Below, piece by piece: positions 22,794-34,373 of a stretch of 64,000 bases of DNA. The stretch is taken from contig VXIS01000013.1 in the NCBI GenBank assembly GCA_008704415.1, positions 186,001-250,000 on the forward strand, in the 5' to 3' direction. Under the pieces are notes generated by a model. It ran no database searches and had not been told where the DNA came from. It saw nothing but the letters and a program-made list of their open reading frames with translations. Both the position numbers and the translations under genes were made by a program. Each line of letters starts with the position of its first letter. The first letter of the stretch is position 1. The stretch comes from Sphaerosporella brunnea (lineage: Eukaryota; Ascomycota; Pezizomycetes; Pezizales; Pyronemataceae).

Positions 22794-25359
22794 CTTTGCT
22801 ACGGCTGCTGGAGAAAGGCATGACAGCATCAGCACAGGAGGTTCAGGGACAGGTGGAGGACGATGAGTTGGGTGAACAGGGTCTCAGGGCGCTTGTTTGT
22901 GGCTGTTTTTTCGCGGAATTGACATATATTTTTTTTCCCCTTCGCCTTATGCGCAAGTCCCGGGTTATGGCCGGATTAATACGGTACTCATGATTTTTGG
23001 TTTGCCAGAATCCTCATCATACCCCGGCCCATGCTTTCATCAAATAATTTGGTGTATATCCAAAAACCCACCGCAATAATTTCTGAAGTTGATGCCCCCG
23101 CGACCCATTACCTGTATACTGCCTTCTCTCGACGCACGTTTTGGCCACTGACGCGTCGGTGACTCCTATAGACCCTTTCTTGATACCCTTCGCTCCCACA
23201 ACTAGCAATATCTGACGGCAATGTGGGCTAGCTGAGTCGGCCACGCCGTAGCTAGGAATTCGGCTGGATGGAAGACCGGGTCGGGTGGCGGTGCGGCGCC
23301 GGAAGCTATAGCGGCCGGCCTAGGAGTTGAGAGGTATCGCCGCTGTAGTTGTTTTTCCCACCCACCTCCCTCCGGATCCCAGTAGCTCTCCGGAGACTGG
23401 GAGGAGCAGCGCAGAGGCAGCCGCCGGTTCGACGCTGCGCCCAGGGCAAACCACGAGTCCAGAGAAATGCTGTCGCCGAAGTCTTGTAACCCTCGAGAGG
23501 GTCATCGCAAGAGGTTGGTCAGGACCAAGCTGGCCTTCATCCGCGAGAATTGGCGGCCTGGAACTTCCGAATCTCGGGGAATGCCTCGCCATACGCAACG
23601 CAAACATCAGAAGACCTAGTTAAAAACTGCGGCATTGAATCTATCGCGGAAACCAGCCCAGGCATCGGCGGCATCGCGAGGAGGAGAAGCGGCGAGAGAA
23701 AAACATGGCTGGCTGATAGTTCACGGTGATGAACTTCAAGCTAAGTTGCGCGAGCGACAGTGTAAATTCTTGGAGCGGAGCGAAAACATTCTATGGTATT
23801 CGCCACTGAGTCGTGAACGCTCAAGCGCGTTCGCGACAGGGCACCAGTTCGTGAATAGGACGTTCCAGTCGTGGCAGGGACGTCCCCGTCGCGATGGGGA
23901 TTTATTCGCATACGGTGCATTGAGCAGTATTGGTAGCCAGGTTCAAGTTAAAACCGTCTCGCAACAGTGGTTGTCCACCACCAGGCCCCAGACCGAGTCA
24001 TCTCTGCACTCTCCGGTTCAATTTCCTTTTCCTCTCACACCATGGAGCCCACAGGATTGGTGCAGTAAGGCAGGAGAAGAATATCCATTACGTTTTCGGC
24101 CGGCTTCATTCATCTCGGCTCCGACCATCTCGGCTTCACCACGTACAGTCTTGCAGCCCTCTCTCCGAGCGTCCCTGAGCAAGCCATCTCGGCCCCGCAC
24201 TGGTATCCCCCGCAGTGGTGAAAGTTCTAGGTCGCGCAACAACCGATGAAAGTGGTGGTGACTACTCTGACTAATCCACACTATTTCACGGTTGTTGCGC
24301 GATCTAGCACTTTCACCACTGCGGGATAGGCTGTGATATTACAAACAGCCATATAAAAGTCTGGGATTCCTAGCAGTGCGCTGAGATTACACAAAACCGT
24401 ATAATAGTGTTTGCAGCTCCTCGTCAAATCCGTGGCATCCTTTCAAGGGCAAATCTCATTGAACGGAGAGATGCTGGCATTAACTGTGCGCTTTCTTGGG
24501 GAGATCTCATCCCGTCTATCGAGGAGGCTGCAAAGGATATGGAAGTCAGCTCCGAGTGCCTCATTTCCGCATCCTAGTGCGGTGTGATGCATGCAATTCG
24601 TTTAAGGTCAACAGGCTCATAGATGCGGGGTGGAAAGCAAAACGTGGTTTGCTCTCATCCTCCGCTTCTCAACCGCAATAAGATAGCACTGTCTAGGAAC
24701 ATGCCAATCCAATGTATAGGATAAGAAGATGCGGATGGAGACTCTGTCATCCTCGTGGTTATTCGAAGCACCTCATACTCGACTCGCCACCTCGTGTGCG
24801 ATACTATACAGGAAGCGATCTACTAGCCAGACCAGTAACGAATTGTGTGTGGGTCAATGACCAGGAAGAATGCATTCGATTCCAGGAAAAGCCAACCACT
24901 TGGGAGCACGCTCGAACGTCGTGAGTCCGTCTCGAGCCTGCTCATGCCGAACACTGGCCATTACTCAGGATGAGAGAAGCCTTTTGTGGCAATTAGCGCC
25001 CACTACACCTCGACCATTGGTTTGCGCATATTTCGAAACATGGGAGACAGCTAGTATTGATCGCTTGTAGCGCTCATCGATTGGCCAATGTACGCATGCC
25101 GTCTGATACCCAAGCACCAAAATTTGAGACAGTAAGGAGACTTGAACTTGTATAAGCCCTTGGAACAGAACATCCTTCAAAAATTCTTGACCCGCAAACC
25201 CTATCATGCCAGCACCATGAACGAAGAACCCCCCAAACAGCGCAACAAATCTAACAAAAGGTTAGCCATGCCATCACGAGAGAGGGCAGTGACAACAAAG
25301 TAAGGGGCTTACTTGGCGGAACATAGAACACAAGCCAACTACAAGCCAAAGCGATGGCC
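22794..25359. other. repeat-rich gene-free stretch downstream of the NLR
   Basis: Short frames only. It includes a foldback at 24204-24328 and a 'gtattcgccactgagtcg...gttcgcgac' segment near 23795-23845 that recurs inverted at 43195-43260. At 24965-25250 a minus-strand frame with a hydrophobic start may belong to an alternative 3' end of the NLR gene. Confidence 0.4.
24204..24328. mobile_element. foldback element (125 bp)
   Basis: A 37-base arm (gcagtggtgaaagttctagg and onward to caacaaccg) pairs with the inverted segment at 24292-24328 with two mismatches. The loop is about 45 bases. MITE-like, no coding capacity. Confidence 0.45.
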
Positions 25360-28300
25360 TCAAGAGGGCGCGCAGAACTGTTCCTGCATTTATTATGAGT
25401 CGGATTCAGCCCTATAGTGAGATATTAGGGGAGGAAACTATTTTACTTACAAGCTGCACCGTAATTGAACGGTAATTCAAGCTAGCTGTTAGCAATAGCG
25501 TCAATAAGCGAACGACCAACCAGTTCACTGACAAACTGCGATGGGCGGTAGGACAAAGGTTAGAATACTGTCAACCGGAAGTGAGGGTGGAAGCCTGCTC
25601 CACTAACTTCCTGGCAGCCCAAAATCAGTCCGAAGCCAGCAGTTTGCTAGGAGTATTTATGAAAAATAGCATACAAACTGCAACAACGAACAGATACCGG
25701 ATCAGCCATGTTGTCTCGGTGGAGTGATGGATCCCTATAACTTACTGGCTGTGACACCGAACGACCACCGGATCAGCCATGTTGTCTCTGTTGAGTGATG
25801 GATCCCTATCACTTACTATCTGCAATACCGGTCGAACGAGCACCGGATCAGCCATGTTGTCTCGGTGGAGTGATGAATCCCTATCACTTACATGCTGTGA
25901 CACCGAACGAGCACCGGATCAGCCATGTTGTCTCGGTGGAGTGATGGATCCCTATCACTTACTGGCTGTGACATCGAACGAGCACCGGATCAGCCATGTT
26001 GTCTCGGTTGAGTGATGGATCCCTATCACTTACTGCCTGCAATACAAATTGAACGAGCACCGGATCAGCCATGTTGTCTCGGTTGAGTGATGGATCCCTA
26101 TCACTTACTGGCTGTGACACCGAACGAGCACCGGATCAGCCATGTTGTCTCGGTTGAGTGATGGATCCCTATCACTTACTGTCTGCAATACCAATCGAAC
26201 GAGCACCGGATCAGCCATGTTGTCTCGGTTGAGTGATGGATCCCTATCACTTACCCACTAATACCGAACGGATACCTGATCAGCCATGTTGTCTCGGTGG
26301 AGTGATGGATCCCTATCACTTACTTCCTGTGACACCGAACGAGCACCGGATCAGCCATGTTGTCTCGGTGGAGTGATGGATCCCTATCACTTACTGCCTG
26401 CAATACAAATTGAACGAGCACCGGATCAGCCATGTTGTCTCGGTTGAGTGATGGATCCCTATCACTTACTGGCTGTGACACCGAACGAGCACCGGATCAG
26501 CCATGTTGTCTCGGTTGAGTGATGGATCCCTATCACTTACTGTCTGCAATACCAATCGAACGAGCACCGGATCAGCCAGGTTGTCTCGGTGGAGTGATGG
26601 ATCCCTATCACTTACCCACTAATACCGAACGAGCACCGGATCAGCCATGTTGTCTCGGTTGAGTGACGGATCCCTATCACTTACTGTCTGCAATACCGAT
26701 CGAACGAGCACCGGATCAGCCATGTTGTCTCGGTGGAGTGATGTATCCCTATCACTTACTGGCTGTGACACCGAACGAGCACCGGATCAGCCATGTTGTC
26801 TCGGTGGAGTGATGGATCCCTATCACTTACCCACTAATACCGAACGAGCACCGGATCAGCGATGTTGTCTCGATTCAGTGATGGATCCCTATCACTTACT
26901 GGCTGCGACACCAATCGAACGAGCACCGGATCAGCCATGTTGTCTCGGTTGAGTGATGGATCCCTATCACTTACTCTCTGCAATACCGATCGAACGACGA
27001 CCACCGGATCAGCCATGTTGTCTCGGTGGAGTGATGGATCCCTATCACTTACTATCTGCAATACCGATTGAACGAGCACCGGATCAGCCATGTTGTCTCG
27101 GTGGAGTGATGGATCCCTATCACTTACTAGCTGTGACACCGGATCAGCCATGTTGTTTCGGTTGAGTGATGGATCCATATCACTTACTAGCTGTGACACC
27201 GGATCAGCCATGTTGTCTCGGTTGAGTGGTGGGTCCCTATCACTTACTACCTGCAATACCAATCGAACGAGCACCGGATCAGCCATGTTGTCTCGGTGGA
27301 GTGATGGATCCCTATCACTTACCCACTAATACCGAACGGATACCGGATCAGCCATGTTGTCTCGGTTGAGTGATGGATCCCTATCACTTACCCACTAAAA
27401 CACCCAGGAAGCGCCGTATCAGCCATGTCTTCGATTAGTGATGTATTGCAATCTGGTCCAATTACTTCCTGCAACGCCGAACGCCCCCCGGATTAGCCAT
27501 TTCTCGAGCGGTTGGGCTGCTCGGTATCTGGGTCATTTACTCTCTGCAACATGAACGACCAACGGGTCAGCCCTATCTTCGGCACGTGGGAGATTGCGTT
27601 ACTTATCACTCACATACTGTACAGGCAAACCAAAAAGTGTTAGTGATGAACAGTTCAGCATGGCCCAGCTACCCACTTACTTGCTGCAATGAGGAAGGAG
27701 TAAGTGTCCTATTGTCAGCTATTTCCTCGACAAATGACGTGTTGTTTGGTTTTCTTACTTCCTGCAGGGCAAAATGAGCTTAATATTGCTGATAACATTG
27801 GAGTGATACCACCGTTCACCTACTCTCTGAAGTTCGAATCGCCCGAAGTCAGCTGAATCAGTAGCATGGGAGAGGCGCCAATGCGGGGCAATTACAGTCT
27901 GTAGCAGAACAAATCGAATCAGCCATGACATTGGAAAGGAACGAATATAACATCCGCTTACTTTCTGCAGCGCGATATGATTAGGTCATATGCCACAAGT
28001 TCAGTTATGAGAAGCGACGTGATTTCACTCACTTTCTGCAAGTGTGTATATTCTCGTTTATCGTAATATACATTGGCTCCATTATCGAGTAGCATCTTGA
28101 CGATTTTATGGTGCTTTCGAGTGGCTGCCGCCATCAACGCATTCTGATATCTACCACCCTGAGAGTTGGCATTAGCCTTGTTGTCTAACAGCAATCGTAC
28201 CACCGCCTCATGTCCGCCGAAGGAAGCTGCCTGCAGGGCACTGCCAAAATCGCTATTGGTGATATCGACATCGACATTGATCCCGGACTGTATAAGCATC

Positions 28301-31300
28301 TCGACGCAACTCAGAAAGCCATATTCCGAAGCGGTATGCAAAAAGGTTGTTCGCCTATTGTGAAAGTTCATCCAGCAATCCAAGGCGTGGCCCTCGGGTT
28401 CCTGAAAGTATTTCACGAGTTGCCCTTGCTGTACACCATTAGATTCCGCTTTTTTGGCATGTGTGAACACAAATTTGGCTGCGTAATCCACCAACGGATA
28501 AGGGGTCAGGATGGATTCCGACCGAGTAAAATAGCTGTAAAGTTGCGCTTGAAAATCCGCCGTGCGTAGCTCTTGAATGTTGAGGTAGTTACTGCAGGAT
28601 CTTGCAAGTCGATCATGAGCGCGGCCGATAGCTGTCTCGCCAAGGGAAGGGTCGAGTATTTCGAAACCATTGCGTTGTTGCAGGAAATCCCTCACCGACT
28701 CGTGAATGAACTGAACGATGGTTCTTGTAGCGCTCCCGGTTCCGACAGTCTTGACTTCAACTAAACCGCGAGACAAACTCCGTGCCAATTTTTCCATCTG
28801 CTTGTCTTCCTTCACGAAACGATCCGACCTTTGCCACTCCTGCTGGGATGCGTTTGGCGCCTCATCGGATGCCAGTGCGAAACGTAACTCGGTCAAAGTC
28901 AGAGGGCGCTCTGCAAATAGAACCCATTGCATTATTTGTAATGCTCTGGGCCGATCGTCGGGGCGGATTGTTTGGAACGACTGCTTGAACAGCTCTTCCA
29001 ACTCCGGCGGAGTATCTTGCAGTATCTGTTTCATTCGCTCCATTGACTCGCCATCATCTTGGGCCTTGACTAGCTCATTAACAACAAGCACAACCCACAG
29101 AAACACACCGGAAGCATTCCGAAGTATAGTGTCCACAAGCGCAAGGCTTGACTCATCGGAAACCGCGAGAGATAGTGTGGTTCGGACATATTTCGAGATA
29201 TCGGACTCGTTGCAGTCTTCGACCCGAATCTCGGGACAGTCCTTGAGGTGTATATTTGGATAGTGGCGACTTGACAAGCATATGCTGAGGTTGGCTCCAT
29301 TCTCAACCGCGGACAAGGCTGAAGCCCCGAGAAACCACACGAATCTCCGTGCACTCGGTTCATCGCACTCGTCAAGTCCATCGACAAACACAACTATCGG
29401 ATGTGCTTGTGGTCGCGTGATAGCGGTGCGAAAGAAGCCTTCGAGCTCAGTTTGGTGCCACTCCCAACCTTTTTGATGCAATGTCTGCTTTTCTTGGAAC
29501 TTAGGCAGAAATTCGGAGAGTAAAGGACGAACTTGCTGCAAGAGCTGGTGAAAAAGTGAGCGAAAGAGACCTAGAAGCGTTTTCTCTAAATGACCGCCAC
29601 GAGCATTAAAAAAGAATCCGAGGATTGCGACAGGAGTGCCGGACGCGCGTTGCCTGTAATGTTCGAGGGCATGCTTCATTAAGGTGGATTTCCCAGCGCC
29701 GGGCTTCCCTTTGATCCAGATCAATCCCCGGTGTTCGTTTAGCCTCTCTCTGTCGAGCCATTCGCGATAATTGGGATGCTGAAGTAGCCACGCACAAGTG
29801 TCATCGTGGCCACCTTTAATGGCTTGTTGACGGGAATCGATCTCCGGAAATGATAGCGATCGAATGCACTCTTATATAAAGTCAGTCAAATCTGGGATAC
29901 TGAAGGCGAGATTGTTGTCTGACCTTGCTCGTCCTTCTGAAAAACCTTGGGCTGTCCTCCCCTTGCGGCCGCGGGACTTGCCAAACGGGTTTCAAGAATA
30001 CCAGGAGCTTTTGCAACATAGTCGGATAGTCTGTCCCGGACCGGAATGTAGTTTGGATCGGCTTTGTCGGCAAATTTCACCATATTTGAGTGGTCGGCAT
30101 CGATCGGTACTTGCATATGAATGGCCTCTGTGGGCAGAGCAAACGTAGCTGACTCCTGTGACACCACTCGTATCATCCCACCACTTCTTTCCCAGCTCCC
30201 GTCCTCCCGTACCTTCAAAGTCAGTATATATATACCACGGTGGTGCAGTAAGGGCATACAATCACAGCTTTAGTGTCTCTCAATTCGTAAAAAGACGTGA
30301 TTTGGCAATCCTTGTGTGTAAACCCTTGGAGGAAATGTTGATAGGCATGCCTCAAGAGTTCCGATCCTTCCCTCAGGTCATTGACTAAGTGGGCATTCGT
30401 CTGGTGCATTACCAAAGTCCTCAAATTCTCGACATTGAGTCCTCGGTTAGGCACTCCAAAGAAAAAGAGACCTGTGCACGAGCTCAGGATGGCTTGGTCA
30501 TTTTCGGAGCCTCCCGACATGGATGCGTCCGCAAGCGCCTATAATGGATAAAAATCGACACTGGCTACCGATAAACACCAAGAGACGAATAATGTAGCTT
30601 ACCTGTTTGATGATCAAACCACCGAAGCTGTGGCCGATGAAGATTATTGGGCGATTCCTTTCCTGCAGCTACCCATTAACTACGCGCGTCCTCATGAAAG
30701 GTACCTATTCATACCTTTTCGCCGGTGCGCTCACTGTTCACACCGTCCAAAAACGCTCTCGAAAATTGCTGAATAGACCCGGTGGATGTGCTGTCTCTCA
30801 GAGTCGAATCATAGCCAAACGTGAGAATCCTAACATTGGGCAGGTCTGATGGCAAAAAATCCCTCAGCCACATCTGGTTTTGTGTGCGGGACTTCCACGA
30901 CCCATATGCGTGCCCAGCAAGGCCGGTGACAGCAATAATGCTAAACATCGATCAGCTCTTCTCGGAGAATGACAGTCAAAAAGGTTGCTCCTTACTCTAC
31001 TGTAGGATTCTCTGCGCTGTATAATGGCGTCATACCGAGAAAATCGCAGTCGACTACTAAGTCGACACTCATGTCCTCGTAGCGCAGGTAGGACCTGTCG
31101 CCTCGTGCGCATTTTGACAAAGCTGGGGGCTCCCGGTGTGTGAAAGTCACCGTCGCAACTTTGAAGCCCCGAGAAGGAGCGAGTGAGAGTATGAAGTCGC
31201 CCCCGACTAGTCCCCTCAAAAAGGTCCTGAACTCATCTTCCGTAACACGGAGAGGGATGAGAGAGACTCGAAGTGTTCGACCTCGACCCAGGAAAGTCAC

Positions 31301-31348
31301 CTCAGGCCCCGGGTGGGGTGAAACGCTTTTCCGCCGTAGCTGTGGCAT
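25360..31348 (-). CDS. STAND/NLR: sesB-like hydrolase - NACHT - ankyrin, with micro-exon 3' array
   Basis: Large exons: 31348-30996, 30940-30715, 30662-30603, 30538-30260, 30212-29924, 29870-28033. They sum to exactly 1015 codons. The N-terminal alpha/beta hydrolase domain has nucleophile motif GHSFGG (Ser ~205) and a likely catalytic His in DADHSNM (~347). The linker is ECIRSLSFPEID. NACHT shows Walker A GKPGAGKST (~457-465) and Walker B VVFVDGLDEC. At least three ankyrin repeats follow from ~900, the last ending HLQK. The coding exon then meets GTGAGT, and about 36 candidate 3-nt exons follow (see repeat 25451-28032). A terminal exon begins at 25383 (acceptor atgcag) with seven codons and TGA at 25360-25362 in phase 0, giving ~1058 residues if all micro-exons are used. 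Two junctions (30212, 29870) use AAG acceptors. A further GTAAGC...CTAAC...TTAG intron at 25251-25312 suggests an alternative longer 3' end. Fungal NLRs of this architecture act in non-self recognition and incompatibility. Confidence 0.85.
25451..28032 (-). repeat. tandem array of intron units with variable 3-nt micro-exons
   Basis: About 36 units of 60-82 bp (mostly 71 or 75) read, on the minus strand, acceptor (CAG or TAG), three bases, then donor (usually GTAAGT). Leftmost position and triplet in transcript order: 27962 AAA, 27896 ACT, 27824 AGA, 27759 GAA, 27681 CAA, 27614 TAT, 27541 AGA, 27466 GAA, 27392 TGG, 27323 TGG, 27248 GTA, 27188 CTA, 27128 CTA, 27053 ATA, 26975 AGA, 26900 CCA, 26831 TGG, 26760 CCA, 26685 ACA, 26616 TGG, 26541 ACA, 26470 CCA, 26395 GCA, 26334 GAA, 26255 TGG, 26180 ACA, 26109 CCA, 26034 GCA, 25963 CCA, 25892 CAT, 25817 ATA, 25746 CCA, 25675 TTT, 25608 GAA, 25533 TTT, 25451 CTT. 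None is a stop codon. Units between 25.70 and 27.40 kb are nearly identical outside the triplet and the stretch before the acceptor. Flanking units are diverged but keep the splice signature; the weakest donors are GTCAGT (25533) and GTATGC (25675). CTGAT before 'ccggtg' is a plausible branch point. Confidence 0.85.
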
Positions 31349-33739
31349 AAGAAAAGGGTTGTTTCGAGATTGAGTAATTGTAAGGCTTGAAAGTAGGGAA
31401 AACCGGCTCGTTTATTGTGATGCTTTAGGGCGTTGGAAGTTGAGATCTCGTCACCTTTTTTGGCTGTTCTCAGGGAGGGGCATAACTGTTCAGCCTCACC
31501 ATGCAGGCGTGGCACAGATACCTACCTACCTTGACGCACCGCCAACTCGATTCGGCTGCTTAGAGGCCCACCTCGTCGCCCAATAGGATCACCAGTAGAT
31601 TCGGCAACAAGGGAAAGCGCCACGGGTTGCGATCGCAAGTTCTATGGGCACCGGTGACACAACAGAAAGCCAGCTTGGCGGTTGTGCGGGGTCAGTTGAA
31701 CAAACACAAACGAACCCCTTCCCCGCTCACACACGCAGCGACTCTCTTTTCTTCCTTCCCAGCGGCTACGTAGGGTTTATATTTCACGGAGGGAGCAATA
31801 TTGTCAAGGTCATGCATATTATTGGAAGCGGCACTGACAGAGAGCATTATGGGCCCAGTCATATTAAGAGCCCGGCCCTGGGTCGGGCGGGCTCGTTAGC
31901 GGCGGGCAGTACGGGCGGAGGCTGGATTACAGGCTGGTCGCAGCGGTTAGATCACACTGGATGGTGCATTGGTAGAGATAGGAGCAAGAGTGAGCCAGGA
32001 AACTTGAAGCTGCCCCACGCTGAGCGAATACAAATCACTTTCCGGCCGGAGACCTCTCTTGTAACTGCATAGCGGCGTGTCAGGTGTAACCGACAGATTG
32101 CAGAGACAATAGAAGACCAGTGGATTTGCGATTGTAACCAATGAGCGCTCAGTATCTGGCTTCCGAGACGTCAGCCCTATCAGAATCTCCCCTCCCCACC
32201 TCGTCATCCTGCGGGTGGAACCCATCCGGTTCCGTTGTCCAACCCTTCTCCGTCGGTTTCTGTCCGGCAATCGCGCGGTCGCAATTGGTGATGACTCCTG
32301 TCTAGTGCTTTCCTCCGGCGGGTGGCTTGTAGACCGCGGTAATGTATTTGAGACTCGACAAATGATGAGAACTTGAAACCGAACAAATAACTGTGAAAAA
32401 CTAAGAACCAAACCAAAACCGTGAAATCCAACGTATCCAAAGGTTTGCCCCTAGCCCGGACCGAGGGGTGAGGGTTGGTGACCCGATCGCTCCAACCCCG
32501 AGCCCCCCGGGCCGAGCCTAAACTCCTCCCAGCCTCGCCCGTGGGCAGAGCTACAGGGAAATGGAGCAAAGAAAGAAAAGGGGTGTTGGTGGGTGGGCAG
32601 AAAACTGTGCGAAGACGTGCGGTCTGAGGTCTGAGGTGAGGAGAGGATTCCGGACGGGGTCCTCGGGCCCGATTTAAAGGGCCTCGAGGCCCGTCCAGAT
32701 CCTCCTCCCGCGCCGAGCCGCCACAATCTCTTTCCCGGCACTTGGACCCTTCCTTCCTACAAGCCCAGATCCTTCCATTCCGTCAACCGCCCAAATCCTC
32801 CTGCTCCGTCAACTGTTGGGGGGGGGGGGGCAGCCCCTCCGTCCGCACTAGCCCGCAGTCAAGCTGCACCATGTTTTTGACTAGATAGGTAGTACCCAGA
32901 CTCTCACAACGAAGCCGGCCGAGCCACAGGAAACCGACGCGACCGGTATCCTACCTGTCATTGGCCCAGTTCTACACTTTCTTTAATGCCAGAAACCAAT
33001 GTGGCTCAGCGCTGTGTGCGAGCGGAATGCGTCGGAAAACCATCGCGTCGACAAAAAAGATAAACACAGAGTAATCATCTTTTGCCATCCTCGTTGGTTC
33101 TGGGAACCATCATCACTGCCCGCGGCAAAGGCTACCATTATCTCCATCAATATTGATCATGCCGACAGGGGAACAGAAGCATTGAAATCTTTGCGTCACG
33201 CTCATACCCAGCTTCCTTTTTGAAGCCTCTGTGATCTGCTTAATAACTTCAGCAAAAACGTATCGCGAGTATCGTCCCACTTTCTCGTAGTACCGGTGGT
33301 TTGGCTCATGATGTTCGACGGCCAATGATTGTCACTCACTTTTCACCACCTTACTAAAAATCACCATTTGCTCTAAGAAATTGACCGCTGGCCAAGAAAG
33401 TTGAAATTCAATCTCCGAAGAATCCGAAAAAAAAAAAAAAAGAGCAGGTGCCATGCGCTGGGAGGCGGTGTTGAGAGCATTTCGAAACGCGATTTTGTAT
33501 GGCCTTGCACACTCTGCCAGCTAGTCACGCAACACAAACACCTTTTTTCTTAATCGGACGCCAGAAATGAAGATTCCAGATGGTTATTTAGCTTTCCGTA
33601 TGGCGGGGCAAATTTATAACTTGCGTTGTGGTGGTTAGATAGAGGTCACTGGGTGACTTCCCGTCGCCGAATAGATGTAACAAACCAAGTTATACATCAA
33701 CACTCCGCACCAACAAACAACAATTCACACCTCGCAAAC
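31349..33739. other. gene-free stretch upstream of the NLR
   Basis: Holds the NLR promoter at its left side. A G run occurs at 32819-32830 and an A run at 33427-33441. A lone copy of the inverted-repeat end 'ctgggtgacttccc' occurs at 33650-33663. No recognisable gene. Confidence 0.4.
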
Positions 33740-33993
33740 ATGTCACCCAAGAGCGAACAAAAGAAAATCTGCTGCTTAGGCAACTGTAAGTTCTCCTAGT
33801 TTCGAAATTTGTTGTTGAGGGTACAAGTGTACTAACTGGGAGAGAAACAGCCCGTCACCAAAAAGATCAAGGCGAGGATTGTTGTACAACAATTTTGAGC
33901 TTATGCGACAACCTCAGCGCCAGAGCTGTCCCAACCCGCGAATCGATAACACATACATGGAGTACCGTATTTTCTCGCAAACAAGGGAAATGA
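33740..33993 (+). CDS. possible small two-exon gene (62 aa), unknown
   Basis: ATG at 33740 in a good context (gcaaacATG). The first exon ends at 33785 before GTAAGT; the acceptor at 33848-33850 (CAG) gives a 65-bp intron with a CTAAC branch point. The spliced frame reads 62 residues to TGA at 33991-33993. The first exon reads MSPKSEQKKICCLGN. I do not recognise it. It may be the decayed 5' end of a larger gene. Confidence 0.3.
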
Positions 33994-34214
33994 CGGCGCG
34001 ACAGGCTAGTAATAAATTACATGGAAACCTGTGGGATGGTGGGCGACAGAGGAGGGTTAGGGTTTGTGGGTGCCACCACCACCAGTTTTTGGGCAAAACA
34101 GAAAAGCAAGATAGAAATGACCCTCGCATGTAGCTCTATCTAGCCGTGTAATAAAAAATAGACGCCGAGAAAACTCCAAAAATGACTGTTCTTCGACCCA
34201 TGGTGCCGCACCAG

Positions 34215-34373
34215 TTAACCTGACTTCTTTACAACCCTTGACGCTTTTTGACCGTTCACGTTATCTCCTGATTTTCTCTTCCCGTTCCTTGTTGAGGGCT
34301 TTGAGGTTCCAGAGCTTGTCGTTCCACCAATATGCTTGCTATTCGATTGGGATCTGTTGTCGTCCTTCTGCAT
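34215..34373 (-). CDS. possible terminal coding exon, Ser/Lys-rich
   Basis: A 52-codon frame ending at TAA (34215-34217) is basic and Ser/Thr-rich (GTTSSGTSKPSTRNGKRKSG). It is preceded by a possible splice acceptor (gattactag) at about 34379. It reads like the tail of a larger minus-strand gene whose upstream exons I could not place between 34.4 and 34.9 kb. Confidence 0.22.
   Translation of the reverse strand: MQKDDNRSQSNSKHIGGTTSSGTSKPSTRNGKRKSGDNVNGQKASRVVKKSG

Noticed and set aside
25700..27400. Open frames on both strands through the repeat array (for example plus-strand MLSRWSDGSLSL repeats) as repeat proteins
   Set aside because: They arise because the unit lacks stops in some frames over a few copies. 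They break repeatedly and have no start, splice or flanking support, whereas the splice-signal grammar holds in all units.
25700..27400. Array read as CRISPR or simple satellite
   Set aside because: The organism is eukaryotic, units are contiguous with no spacer/repeat alternation, and the variable part is only three bases between splice signals.
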